Under the pieces are notes generated by a model that was given only the letters and a program-made list of their open reading frames with translations, did no database searches and had not been told where the DNA came from. Position numbers and translations under genes: made by a program. From Gleimia europaea ACS-120-V-Col10b (GTDB lineage: Bacteria > Actinomycetota > Actinomycetes > Actinomycetales > Actinomycetaceae), in contig NZ_KE150266.1 in the NCBI RefSeq assembly GCF_000411155.1, positions 744,001 to 808,000 of the forward strand: a stretch of 64,000 bases of DNA, in the 5' to 3' direction. Of this stretch, positions 16,347 through 25,305 are shown piece by piece. Positions within the stretch are counted from its first letter, which is position 1. The number at the start of each line of letters is the position of its first letter.

Positions 16347-16970
16347 GTGGCTGCGAAAAGAACCCGGCTAAGCGCAATCGAACGCCGCGAACAACTCATC
16401 ACCACCGGACGTTCAGTTTTTGCCGCCCGAGGTTTCGACGCCACCACCGTAGAAGAAATCGCCAACAAAGCCGGGGTGACAAAACCCGTTGTGTACGAGC
16501 ACTTCGGCGGCAAAGAAGGCCTCTATGCAGTGGTCGTTGACCGGGAAGTGCAACTCCTTGTCACCACTATCACCAACTCCCTCAATTCAGCCGACCACCC
16601 GCGCCGCATCGTGGAGAACACCGCGCTGGCCCTCCTCGACTATATTGACGACCACACCGACGGCTTCCGCGTGCTGGTGCGAGACGCTCCCCTCAACCGC
16701 TCCGAAGGCTACTACTCGTCCGTGATCGGCGACGTGGCCAACAAGGTTGAGCACCTTGTTGCCGCCCGTTTCAAAGAAGCCAAACTAAACGCCAAAGCCG
16801 CGCCGATCTACGCGCAAATGCTGGTCGGTCTCATCGCCCAAGTTGGCCAATGGTGGCTAGAAGAACGTAGCCCTGACAAGAAAACCGTGGCCTCCCACAT
16901 TGTTAACCTCACTTGGCTCGGCCTACGAAATCTGCACCCCAACCCGCAGTTACTTTGCGACTGCGAATAG
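16347..16970 (+). CDS. TetR-family transcriptional regulator
   Basis: 207 residues from the GTG at 16347, which has GGAGGA 6 bases upstream; a frame reaching 16263 lacks a ribosome binding site. The N-terminal TetR helix-turn-helix is clear: RREQLITTGRSVFAARGF, then TVEEIANKAGVTKPVVYEHF. The C-terminal half is a helical ligand/dimer domain. Its target is unknown. It lies upstream of a MarR regulator and an ABC exporter, which may be what it controls, although it is separated from them by 55 bases and an independent promoter. Confidence 0.92.
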   Translation: MAAKRTRLSAIERREQLITTGRSVFAARGFDATTVEEIANKAGVTKPVVYEHFGGKEGLYAVVVDREVQLLVTTITNSLNSADHPRRIVENTALALLDYIDDHTDGFRVLVRDAPLNRSEGYYSSVIGDVANKVEHLVAARFKEAKLNAKAAPIYAQMLVGLIAQVGQWWLEERSPDKKTVASHIVNLTWLGLRNLHPNPQLLCDCE

Positions 16971-16990
16971 GGCAAACTTCCAAAGCGACA

Positions 16991-17023
16991 GAGACAAAAG
17001 TCTTGATTTCAAGTATCTTTGAA
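16991..17023 (+). promoter_or_regulatory. MarR-gene promoter and probable self-operator
   Basis: GAGACA (16991-16996) and TATCTT (17014-17019) are spaced by 17 bases. The predicted start of transcription falls at about the GTG start codon, so the mRNA is probably leaderless. An imperfect palindrome TTCAAGTATCTTTGAA (17008-17023) overlaps the -10 box, typical of MarR autorepression. Confidence 0.5.
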
Positions 17024-17025
17024 GT

Positions 17026-17547
17026 GTGAGAGAGAACAAACGCATACCCGTCCCCACTCCGGACGATGAGGTGGACCGCATCGTCAGCTCTTGGCAAAAA
17101 GAGCGGCCCGACCTTGACTCGACTCCTATGCTCGTCTTCTCCCGCATCACGCGGCTAGCGCGCCACCTTGACCTTGCGCGCCGAAACGCGTTTTTATCGC
17201 ACGGCCTCGAACCCTGGGAATTCGACGTCCTATCGTCCCTGCGCAGGTCCGGTAGCCCATACGCGCTCACCCCGGGCGTCCTCATGAACGAACTCCTCGT
17301 TTCATCTGGAACCATGACCAACCGCATCGACCGGTTGGAAGCCAAAGGACTTGTTGAACGATCTCCGTCCCCATCTGACCGGCGTGCCGTTCTGGTGTCG
17401 CTCACCGTCGAAGGTCGCAAACGCGTGGATTCTGCGCTCAAATCACTACTTGACGACGAGCGCAAGCTACTAGTTGGGATTAGCGAAGAGGATGAACAAA
17501 CACTCTCCCTGCTCTTAAAGCCCCTGCTACTCGCATTTGACTCCTAA
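17026..17547 (+). CDS. MarR-family transcriptional regulator
   Basis: 173 residues with a winged helix: LSHGLEPWEFDVLSSLRRSG, then LLVSSGTMTNRIDRLEAKGL and the wing SPSDRRAVLVSLT. MarR proteins bind small phenolic or lipophilic ligands and usually repress nearby exporter genes. The GTG at 17026 has no ribosome binding site, consistent with a leaderless transcript. The ABC exporter genes begin 94 bases downstream and could be its targets. Confidence 0.93.
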   Translation: MRENKRIPVPTPDDEVDRIVSSWQKERPDLDSTPMLVFSRITRLARHLDLARRNAFLSHGLEPWEFDVLSSLRRSGSPYALTPGVLMNELLVSSGTMTNRIDRLEAKGLVERSPSPSDRRAVLVSLTVEGRKRVDSALKSLLDDERKLLVGISEEDEQTLSLLLKPLLLAFDS

Positions 17548-17641
17548 CGCATTTTGAACCCGCTCCCAAACCCCACCAACTAACTGCAGTTATAACTACG
17601 AATTACTTGCAATCTGACATGTACGCGACGAAGAGGAAATC

Positions 17642-18469
17642 TTGAGCAACGAAAATCCCACGCCACAAGCTGCGGCGAGCGCCGCGCAAAGTATTCACAG
17701 CACGCGCTTTGACGGGCCGCCCATCGCGATTGACGCTCGCGGCCTCACAAAAGTTTTTGGCAACACCATCGCGGTTGGAAACCTGACCCTGGGCATCCCG
17801 CGCGGATCTTTCTATGGCCTCGTAGGGCCAAACGGGGCTGGCAAAACCACTTTCCTTTCTATGGTTACGGGAATGCTTGTGCCAGACGCTGGAACCGCAT
17901 ACATTTCCGGCGTAGACATTTGGGATCAATCCGAAGAAGCCAAAGCCATGCTCGGCGTTCTGCCCGACGGATACCGGCTGTTCGACCGTCTCTCCGGCGC
18001 CGCCCTGGTGGAATACATGGGCATGCTTCGAGGGCTCGACAAAGACACTGCCCGCACTCGCGCCGGCGAGCTACTCGAAGCACTCGGCTTGGAAAACACC
18101 GGCAAAAAGCTTGTGGCCGACTACTCGCAGGGCATGACAAAGAAAGTTGCGCTCGCCTGCGCCCTCGTACACGGACCGAAAATTGTTGTCCTCGACGAAC
18201 CATTTGAATCGGTAGACCCAATCTCGGCGGCCGGTATTCGCAGTCTCCTTACCGAATTTGTGGAGGCGGGAGGCACCGTGGTGCTTTCCTCACACGTGAT
18301 GGACACGGTGGAAAAACTGTGCGACCACGTCGCTATTTTGAATCACGGTCAAGTGCTCGCGGCCGGCACCACCGAGCAGGTATCAGCCGGAAAGAGCCTA
18401 GATGAGCGCTTCCGTGAACTGGTAGGCGGCGTGAAAGAAACGGGAGGTCTGGATTGGTTGCGTCAATAA
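17642..18469 (+). CDS. ABC transporter ATP-binding protein (exporter type)
   Basis: 275 residues. Walker A GPNGAGKTT, a Q-loop region VLPDGYRLFDRLS, signature YSQGMTKKV and Walker B IVVLDEPFESVDP are present, followed by the H-loop SSHVMDTVEKLC. It drives the membrane protein encoded next; the pair resembles drug/bacteriocin or lipid exporters. The start is TTG at 17642 after GAGGAAA. Its end overlaps the permease start by 16 bases. Confidence 0.92.
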   Translation: MSNENPTPQAAASAAQSIHSTRFDGPPIAIDARGLTKVFGNTIAVGNLTLGIPRGSFYGLVGPNGAGKTTFLSMVTGMLVPDAGTAYISGVDIWDQSEEAKAMLGVLPDGYRLFDRLSGAALVEYMGMLRGLDKDTARTRAGELLEALGLENTGKKLVADYSQGMTKKVALACALVHGPKIVVLDEPFESVDPISAAGIRSLLTEFVEAGGTVVLSSHVMDTVEKLCDHVAILNHGQVLAAGTTEQVSAGKSLDERFRELVGGVKETGGLDWLRQ

Positions 18470-20130
18470 TCGGCCTCAAACTTCGCTCAATGTGGAACAA
18501 CCTCACCCAAAAGTGGTGGAAGTTAGTTCTCGTAATCCTGGCCACGCTCTACTTTGGCGGATTCCTCGGCTTCATCTTAATCGCGCCGCTAGTGATCCTA
18601 GACGCCGGATTGACAACCCCCTTCATCCAGGTTGCCGTCCTGGCGGGCAGCGCGGTTGGCCTTGCATGGGTGGTAGCACCCGTATTTGGCATGGGACTTG
18701 ACGCCACTACCGCACCGAAATCCTTCGCCCCATACGTTGCGCCCACCAGATCGCTTTCGCGGGCGCTACTTTACTCTTCACTGGCAGGGCCCGGCGGCCT
18801 CATCACATTCCTTGTTTTCGTTGCCGGCACCGTGGGACTCTTCAAGGTAGACCAGCCACTCTACGGCGCGTTGTCCATTGTGCTAATGCCTTTTGCTCTC
18901 CTCTCCCTCGCCCTCGTGTCACAGTTTCTCAACTTCTGGTTTGCCGCCCGCGCTGAAGTCTCTCAAGGCAGACGCGACATGATGCAAATGGTTGGCGTAG
19001 TCCTGTTAGTGGCGGTCATGTGGGGTTTTTCCTACTTCATGTCAACCTTCGCTGAAGGTGGCATTCACTTCGACTTTGTCACGCTGGCCAACGTGGCGAA
19101 GTGGACGCCGTTTGCGGGCATCGTATCCATCCCCTACCTTCTTGTAAGTGGCGAGCTGATCCCCGCCCTCGTGCAAGTGGCTTACGCGGCGGCAATTTTT
19201 GCGTTTCTAGGAGCCGGCTGGCACTCACTTGTTCGCGGTGAAATGGTGGGACGAGCGCATCAGCTAAGCAGCGAAGCTAAGCAGGCAGTAGCCGCAGGCC
19301 AAAGCGTTGTGGATCCAGCTTTGGTGACCACTGAGACCAACAATGTTGCCGGCCTGGACACGCAGTTAAAGTCTTTGAACTTCTGGCTAAAACTGGGCCT
19401 CAACCCGCCCACTGCCGCGATAGCCGCACGAAACCTTCACATGTGGGTTCGCGACGCGCGCCTTGCCCCCTCCCTCATCATCATGATCATGATGCCGATT
19501 TTGGGGCTCGGCTTTTCACTAACCCCCGCAGGCGCGGCTACCGGGTGGTTCATGTTCGTGTTCACTCCCCTGATTTTCGGCCAGAACACGGGCATGCTTA
19601 TCTCCTACGACTCAACCGCCTACTGGATGCACGTAAGCGCGGGAGTAACCGGACGAGCCGACCGCTTTGGCCGCCTTTTCGCGTCACTGCCCGCACTGCT
19701 TGTGGTCTCAGTGTTCAACGGCGTGCTCGCCTCCATTGCCCTGCCCATTGGGCAGTCCTGGTTTGCCCTCACCATCGGCTCATTCATGCTCGGCCTATTG
19801 GTTGCAAGCATCATGTCTGCCGTAACCGGATACCGCACGTTTGGCGTGCAACCGCCAGGAACATCAACCATGTCAACGAAGGGTACCGCAAACCAGATGG
19901 CTACCATGATTGGCGGCATTATCGTATTCCTCATCGGTAGCTTGCTGATGGTTCCACCAGTGCTTGCCCACATTTATTTGGCGTCCATCATCACCTCGCC
20001 CGCAGTTTACCTACTGGCAATGGTGTGGACGCTCGCGATCAGCTACGCAGCCCTACGCATCGGAGCCAGCCTGCTTGAACGCAACCAGGCCGCCATTTTG
20101 CAACAGATCAAGAGCTGGCCCGGACACTGA
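18454..20130 (+). CDS. ABC transporter permease, 12-TM-like membrane protein
   Basis: 558 residues with about a dozen hydrophobic segments (for instance LVLVILATLYFGGFLGFILI near the N-terminus and QMATMIGGIIVFLIGSLLM near the C-terminus). The TTG start at 18454 has GGAGG 6 bases upstream and overlaps the ATPase gene, so the two are translated together. Substrate is unknown. The upstream MarR/TetR genes suggest stress or antimicrobial export (inference). Confidence 0.85.
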   Translation: MVASIIGLKLRSMWNNLTQKWWKLVLVILATLYFGGFLGFILIAPLVILDAGLTTPFIQVAVLAGSAVGLAWVVAPVFGMGLDATTAPKSFAPYVAPTRSLSRALLYSSLAGPGGLITFLVFVAGTVGLFKVDQPLYGALSIVLMPFALLSLALVSQFLNFWFAARAEVSQGRRDMMQMVGVVLLVAVMWGFSYFMSTFAEGGIHFDFVTLANVAKWTPFAGIVSIPYLLVSGELIPALVQVAYAAAIFAFLGAGWHSLVRGEMVGRAHQLSSEAKQAVAAGQSVVDPALVTTETNNVAGLDTQLKSLNFWLKLGLNPPTAAIAARNLHMWVRDARLAPSLIIMIMMPILGLGFSLTPAGAATGWFMFVFTPLIFGQNTGMLISYDSTAYWMHVSAGVTGRADRFGRLFASLPALLVVSVFNGVLASIALPIGQSWFALTIGSFMLGLLVASIMSAVTGYRTFGVQPPGTSTMSTKGTANQMATMIGGIIVFLIGSLLMVPPVLAHIYLASIITSPAVYLLAMVWTLAISYAALRIGASLLERNQAAILQQIKSWPGH

Positions 20131-20136
20131 GGCGAG

Positions 20137-22077
20137 CTACTTGGCGCGCTCGGCGGCTTCTGCGGCCTCGAGCCACGCCATTTCTAACTCCTCGTGTTCG
20201 CTTTGAGCATCTTGAAGCGCAGCTGAAACCCGGGCCATCTGCGCGATCTGCTCGCCCGAGGGCTCCGGGTTGGCCGCGAGCGCTTCTAACTGGGCCTCGT
20301 ACTTGTCTATCTGGCTGGCTAGGCGATCCATTTGCCGCTCAATGCGGCGCGCCTCCTTCTGCGCCTCGCGAAACAGTTGTGCATCAGAGGTCTTCTGTGT
20401 GCCCGAGTGATTCTGCGCCGGGTCTTTACCCCTCTCTTCGCGGTTCCCATCTGCCCAGTGCGACGTGCCTTTACCAGCCACGCCGCCCATCCCCGCCTCG
20501 CGCATCTGCAAATACTGCTCCACACCACCGGGAATGGCACGCAGCTTACCGTCGCCGAACAGGGCCAGCTGGTGAGTGGTGGTGCGCTCCAACAGGTAGC
20601 GATCGTGAGAAACCACTACGAGCGTGCCCGGGAACGTGTCCAGCAGGTCTTCCATCGCCGCAAGCGTGTCAGTGTCGAGGTCATTGGTAGGCTCATCCAG
20701 TAAAATCACGTTCGGCTCGGACATGAGCAGGCGCACCAGCTGTAGCCGGCGGCGCTCCCCGCCCGAAATGTCAGCAACCGGAGTCCACGCCCTACTGCGC
20801 GTGAAGCCAATGCGTTCAACCAGCTGGGAGGCAGACACCTCCTTGTCTCCAATCACCACGGACTGTGCCACGTCAGCCACGGCCTCAACCACTCGCCTAT
20901 GCGCCACCGCGTCCAGTTCGTGCGTGTCTTGCGACAGGGCGCGCACCTTCACGGTTTTGCCGCGCTTCACCCGCCCCGAATCTGGCTCCACCTCGCCGCT
21001 CAGCAGGCGCAGTAGCGTAGTTTTTCCTGCACCGTTCACGCCCACAATGCCTACGCGTTCAGCCGGCGCCAGGCGGTAAGTCACGTCCGTAAAAATCGTG
21101 CGCTTCTCCTCGCCCTCACCAAAGGCTAAAGACACGCCCTCCAGGTCAATCACCTGTTTACCCAAGCGTGCGGTAGCCATGCGCACCAGTTCAACCTCAT
21201 CGCGTGGAGGCGGCTCATTAACGATCAGCTCTTCGGCGGCCTCAATACGAAAACGCGGCTTCGAAGTGCGGGCGGGCGCGCCGCGACGTAACCAGGCAAG
21301 CTCCTTGCGGAGCAGATTCTGCCGCTTTTGTTCCGCGAGAGCGCTCTGACGAGCCCGCTCGGCGCGGGCCAAAATGTAAGCCGCATAAGAGCCCTCGTAC
21401 ATTTCGATTCGCCCCGGAATCTGCGGGCGTGAACCTCCCGGATCAATCCCCGGAACAACCTCCCACACGTGGGTGCATACTGCGTCTAGGAACCAGCGGT
21501 CGTGTGTCACCACGATCAGCGCGCCACTATTGCGGCCTGAACCGTCGCGCGGGCCCATCCGCTGATTCAAATGCTTAGCTAGCCAAGCTACGCCCTCCAC
21601 GTCCAAATGATTCGTTGGCTCATCCAACACGAGGACGTCCGCCGGACGGCCCTCCACTACACCTGCGGACAAAACCCGCGCCAAGTTCACGCGCCGACGT
21701 TGCCCACCCGAAAGCTCGCTCATCTTCGCGTCCAGATCAATATCGGCCAGCAGACCGTCATGGACGTCCCTAATCGCGGGCACAGACGCCCACTCGTGCG
21801 CCGCGAGGCCGGGGTGAATCACGCTTTGAACCGTCTGCTCGCTAATAGAGTCGCGCTGAGACAAGTGAGCGAACGTGACGCCATCACGCACAATTATCTG
21901 GCCGCTGTCTACCTCACGTACCCTCGCGAGCATGTCTAACAGCGTGGTTTTACCTGCCCCGTTCGGGCCGAGCACGCCAATGCGATCCCCGTCTGCTACC
22001 GAAACCGAAATGTCAGCCAAGATCTTGCGCGATCCACCAACCGCGCCAATGCTTTGCGTTCCAAAAAGATGCGCCAT
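20137..22077 (-). CDS. ABC-F family ATPase (Uup-like)
   Basis: 646 residues with two complete nucleotide-binding domains and no membrane segments: Walker A GPNGAGKTT and GVNGAGKTT, signatures LSGGQRRR and ISGGERRR, Walker B VLVLDEPTNHLD and VILLDEPTNDLD. A charged coiled-coil C-terminal domain (about 575-640, RRIERQMDRLASQIDKYEAQ) is like Uup. ABC-F proteins act on the ribosome as translation factors, and some protect against antibiotics. The ATG at 22077 overlaps the ispE stop by one base (TAATG). Confidence 0.9.
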   Translation of the reverse strand: MAHLFGTQSIGAVGGSRKILADISVSVADGDRIGVLGPNGAGKTTLLDMLARVREVDSGQIIVRDGVTFAHLSQRDSISEQTVQSVIHPGLAAHEWASVPAIRDVHDGLLADIDLDAKMSELSGGQRRRVNLARVLSAGVVEGRPADVLVLDEPTNHLDVEGVAWLAKHLNQRMGPRDGSGRNSGALIVVTHDRWFLDAVCTHVWEVVPGIDPGGSRPQIPGRIEMYEGSYAAYILARAERARQSALAEQKRQNLLRKELAWLRRGAPARTSKPRFRIEAAEELIVNEPPPRDEVELVRMATARLGKQVIDLEGVSLAFGEGEEKRTIFTDVTYRLAPAERVGIVGVNGAGKTTLLRLLSGEVEPDSGRVKRGKTVKVRALSQDTHELDAVAHRRVVEAVADVAQSVVIGDKEVSASQLVERIGFTRSRAWTPVADISGGERRRLQLVRLLMSEPNVILLDEPTNDLDTDTLAAMEDLLDTFPGTLVVVSHDRYLLERTTTHQLALFGDGKLRAIPGGVEQYLQMREAGMGGVAGKGTSHWADGNREERGKDPAQNHSGTQKTSDAQLFREAQKEARRIERQMDRLASQIDKYEAQLEALAANPEPSGEQIAQMARVSAALQDAQSEHEELEMAWLEAAEAAERAK

Positions 22078-23018
22078 TACTCCACCTTTGCCGGCTTGGC
22101 GGGGCCGGACACCACCAGCGTCTTTTCCACCTGGCGCTTGCCCGCCAGACGCTGCGCGATCTGTTGCGCATGCTCCCGGCTCCTTGCCAACGCTGCTACC
22201 GTTGGGCCCGAACCGGACAGCAAAACCGCGAGCGGCCCGGCCTCTTCAATCACCTTCCACGCTTGCCTAAGCGTGGGGTGCATGTTCAATGCCGTTTCCT
22301 GCAAGTCGTTTTCCAGCACGCCCACCAGTTGCGGGGCGTCCTCAAGCACGCGCAAATCGTCCTCGCGCAAACTCGTGGGGAGCGCGCCCCTGCCTCGCCC
22401 CTGCGCGTCAAACTCTTTGAACACGGCAGGCGTTGATAGGCCCTGCCGCATCGTGCACATCACCCAGTGGTGCCGGGCAGTATCTGGCCCATCCAGTCGC
22501 GTCATGTGGTCGCCGTATCCTCGGCCCAGACTAATCCCACCCTCTAAACACGCCGGCACATCTGCACCAAGACCACGGGCGATCTCATGCATACGCTCAC
22601 GATCGAGGTTTAATCCCAGGAGTTTATCAACCGCCACGAGGGTTGCGGCCGCATCGGCGGAACCACCGGCCATGCCACCAGCTACCGGAATGCGCTTTCC
22701 TATCTCCACCTCGAGAACGTGACCGGACAGGATTCCTGGAATACCCAACTTTGCGGCCTCGAGGATCAACGCCTTTGCCGCCCGGAACGCCAAATGCTTA
22801 TGAGGATCTAAATCCGTCAGATCTGCGCCATGCGTGTGCACCACGATTGGCATACCGAGACGGGCGTGTTCCGCAGTTTGCGGACGGAAACGAACGGTGG
22901 CGCGCTCGCGAATATTCAACGTTTCAAAAATCGAATAAAGCGGATGGTAGCCGCGCTGATCAGGTTCACCCACCAGGAGGACAAGATTCACCTTGCCCGG
23001 CGCACTCGCTGTAATCAC
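22077..23018 (-). CDS. ispE: 4-diphosphocytidyl-2-C-methyl-D-erythritol kinase
   Basis: 313 residues of the GHMP kinase family. It phosphorylates CDP-methylerythritol in the MEP isoprenoid pathway. Visible motifs are ASAPGKVNLVLLVG, GYHPLYSIFETLN, the ATP-binding loop PVAGGMAGGSADAA, and a C-terminal LLSGSGPTVAAL. It overlaps rsmA by 4 bases and the ABC-F gene by 1, making a tight operon rsmA-ispE-uup that is common in Actinomycetota. Confidence 0.95.
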   Translation of the reverse strand: MITASAPGKVNLVLLVGEPDQRGYHPLYSIFETLNIRERATVRFRPQTAEHARLGMPIVVHTHGADLTDLDPHKHLAFRAAKALILEAAKLGIPGILSGHVLEVEIGKRIPVAGGMAGGSADAAATLVAVDKLLGLNLDRERMHEIARGLGADVPACLEGGISLGRGYGDHMTRLDGPDTARHHWVMCTMRQGLSTPAVFKEFDAQGRGRGALPTSLREDDLRVLEDAPQLVGVLENDLQETALNMHPTLRQAWKVIEEAGPLAVLLSGSGPTVAALARSREHAQQIAQRLAGKRQVEKTLVVSGPAKPAKVE

Positions 23019-23932
23019 GAGGCGCTCTGCTTCAACTCGTTGCGAGCCTTAGCTAACGCCAAGAACTCGTCGATATCCAACACTTCGCCACGCGCCGACG
23101 GATCAATACCCGCGTTCTCCAACAACGCATCTACGTCCACATCCGCCCACTTCTTCAAAGCTGCGCGAAGCGTCTTGCGGCGCTGGGCAAACGCGGCGTC
23201 TACAACCGCGAATAATTCTTGGCGCGTAACCCCGGCCAACTCCGCTGCCGGCAAAGCATCGGCCTCATAACGCGAAATGCGCACCAGCGAAGAATCGACG
23301 TTTGGGATCGGCCAAAACACGCGGCGAGAAATAGTGCCCGCCAGCTCAGCATCGCCATACCAAGCGACTTTGACGGACGGCACGCCGTAAATCTTTGAGC
23401 CAGGCTTAGCGCTCAGACGCTGCGCGACCTCTGTTTGCACCATCACCAAAAGCTCACGGATGGAGGGGAAGTTGTCCAACACGCCCAGGATGAGCGGCAC
23501 CGCAACGTTATACGGCAGATTTGCCACGAGGCGGGTGGGAGCCTCCCACTCTTGCGCTTCGCCCGTGACGGGCTTCGCCTCGTTGAGGCGCTCCAAAGTG
23601 GTGACCTTCAAAGCATCCGAGTGCAGAACACGAAGGGGCGCGCCCGGCGCATGCCCGGTTGCCGTGGCCGGTAGAGCCGTTGCCAAAACAGGGTCAATCT
23701 CAATCGCTGTGACGCGCGCGCCGGCCTCCAACAAACCCAGAGTCAAAGATCCAAGACCCGGACCAATCTCCAACACATGCTCGCCAGCGTCAACATTCGC
23801 AGCTTTCACAATCTTGCGAACCGTACCGGCGTCATGAACGAAGTTCTGCCCCAGCGTTTTTGTAGGTTGGATGTGAAGGGCCGCGCAAATCTCGCGCACA
23901 TCCCTTGGCGTTAACAGCTTAACTTCGCTCAT
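23015..23932 (-). CDS. rsmA: 16S rRNA dimethyladenosine transferase
   Basis: RsmA/KsgA dimethylates A1518 and A1519 near the 3' end of 16S rRNA during 30S maturation. The 305 residues contain KTLGQNFVHD, the SAM motif EIGPGLGSLT, the acidic EIDP, the catalytic NLPYNVAVP and the C-terminal rRNA-binding helices (FAQRRKTLR). ATG at 23932. A terminator separates it from rpf upstream, so it heads its own operon. Confidence 0.96.
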   Translation of the reverse strand: MSEVKLLTPRDVREICAALHIQPTKTLGQNFVHDAGTVRKIVKAANVDAGEHVLEIGPGLGSLTLGLLEAGARVTAIEIDPVLATALPATATGHAPGAPLRVLHSDALKVTTLERLNEAKPVTGEAQEWEAPTRLVANLPYNVAVPLILGVLDNFPSIRELLVMVQTEVAQRLSAKPGSKIYGVPSVKVAWYGDAELAGTISRRVFWPIPNVDSSLVRISRYEADALPAAELAGVTRQELFAVVDAAFAQRRKTLRAALKKWADVDVDALLENAGIDPSARGEVLDIDEFLALAKARNELKQSAS

Positions 23933-23967
23933 ACAACCATTCTACCGGGCAGACACAGACACAAATT

Positions 23968-24006
23968 ACTAGGGGAAGTGGCAGCTGAGCTACCACTTCC
24001 CCTAGT
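23968..24006 (-). terminator. Terminator of the rpf gene
   Basis: A 14-bp perfect stem (23968-23981 with 23993-24006) is followed on the minus strand by AATTTGTG. It lies 12 bases after the rpf stop. Confidence 0.8.
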
Positions 24007-24017
24007 TACGCTCTGGT

Positions 24018-25178
24018 TTAGCGCAATCCAAGACTCGACGAGCAGGCTGGCCACTGCCCCCAACCCGCGCGCTGTTGCAGAATCTGGGCGCGCATCGTTT
24101 GCTCCTCAGCCGAAGCATCCGACGGCAGGCCGCTACCGCCTACCGCTTGCCACGTAGGTAGGGAGAACTGGTACAAACCGTAGAAACCATTACCCGTGTT
24201 CGTTCCCGGATTACCACCGGACTCACACTGCGCCAATGCCGACCAAACACCGGCCGGCGCTGAACCCGTACCCGACCCCTGCTGCGGGGCAGGTGCCGTC
24301 GCTGCGGCCCCCGCCGGGCGCTTCTTGGTGCCGCGCTCAACGATCTTGTCGGTAGGCTCCTCACGCTCCTGAGAAATCTGCGTAGAGACAAGCACTTCAC
24401 TGCCACGCTTCTGCTCATACTTGACAGTGGTGACCTTGCCCTTCTGGCCCTCCTGTGCAACGCGGGTCTGCCCCTCGTAAAGCTCATCCGTGTCCCGCTC
24501 AACAGTGTTGAAATCAAGTTCCTCAACGTCGGTTACCGTGCCGCGAGTTTGGCGCACGATATTCACCTTTACATCGCCCTCACCGGTTTCTAAGAAAACC
24601 TGGTCAATGGGCGACGGCGTAACGTTTGCAGCTTCCAGGATCTGCGGCACCGTGGCATCTTCTGGAACCACAACAGACTTGGCCTCACCATCAATCACGA
24701 CGCTTACGGTGCCAGCCTCGTTAAGAACTGCGGGCAACTCCTCGCGAACACTCGAACGATTCGCAGCGAGGGCAACGTTACGACCCGAGTCAGCAAACAC
24801 GCTCATTACGCCTTCAAGCGAATCAGCGGTGGACCAAACCTCAGAGCGGCCCTTCTCATCGTGGATCGTGTAAGGCTTTGCAGACGTGAACGTAATCGTC
24901 TGCCCCTTTTGCACCGGAGCCGAGACTGCGGGAGTCACGAGGTCATGCTTGCCAACCTTCACGCCAGCTGCCTCCAGCGCACCACCAACCGTGCCACCCC
25001 AAACCGTTACGATCGAAGTTGCGCCGTCAGCGTTCACAAGGACATCAGTTCGCATAGAAGCGATTGAAACACCAGCCGTAGCTACTAGCGCCAACGCAGA
25101 CGCAGCCGCAACGGACTTGATGGTTGTTTTTGACGCGTTCGTTGCCCAACCGGCAGACGTTACTTCATTAAAAGCCAA
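24018..25178 (-). CDS. Resuscitation-promoting factor, RpfB type (DUF348-G5-transglycosylase)
   Basis: 386 residues, secreted or membrane-anchored through an N-terminal hydrophobic segment (ASALALVATAGVSIAS). About residues 50-215 hold DUF348 repeats (VTVWGGTVGGALEAAGV and similar), followed by a G5-like domain (about 220-285) and an Ala/Pro linker. The C-terminal lysozyme-like domain has the catalytic Glu in ALAQCESGGNPG and then GFYGLYQFSLPTWQAVGG. These enzymes cleave peptidoglycan and promote exit from dormancy. The start is TTG at 25178. The neighbours tatD and rsmA are the usual ones in Actinomycetota. Confidence 0.93.
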   Translation of the reverse strand: MAFNEVTSAGWATNASKTTIKSVAAASALALVATAGVSIASMRTDVLVNADGATSIVTVWGGTVGGALEAAGVKVGKHDLVTPAVSAPVQKGQTITFTSAKPYTIHDEKGRSEVWSTADSLEGVMSVFADSGRNVALAANRSSVREELPAVLNEAGTVSVVIDGEAKSVVVPEDATVPQILEAANVTPSPIDQVFLETGEGDVKVNIVRQTRGTVTDVEELDFNTVERDTDELYEGQTRVAQEGQKGKVTTVKYEQKRGSEVLVSTQISQEREEPTDKIVERGTKKRPAGAAATAPAPQQGSGTGSAPAGVWSALAQCESGGNPGTNTGNGFYGLYQFSLPTWQAVGGSGLPSDASAEEQTMRAQILQQRAGWGQWPACSSSLGLR

Positions 25179-25305
25179 ATCTTTACCTCTTGCGTAGATA
25201 ACTAACTGCCCCTACCGTAACCAGATCGTTATAGAAATAGGAAGAGAACTCACCGGCAAATTGTGCAAGCTCACACAAAGTTTGTGCCCTTACTTACAAA
25301 GCCCT

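Noticed and set aside
25179..25305. c-di-AMP riboswitch in front of the rpf gene
   Set aside because: Such switches occur before actinobacterial rpf genes, but this gap is about 127 bases and shows no matching stem arrangement.
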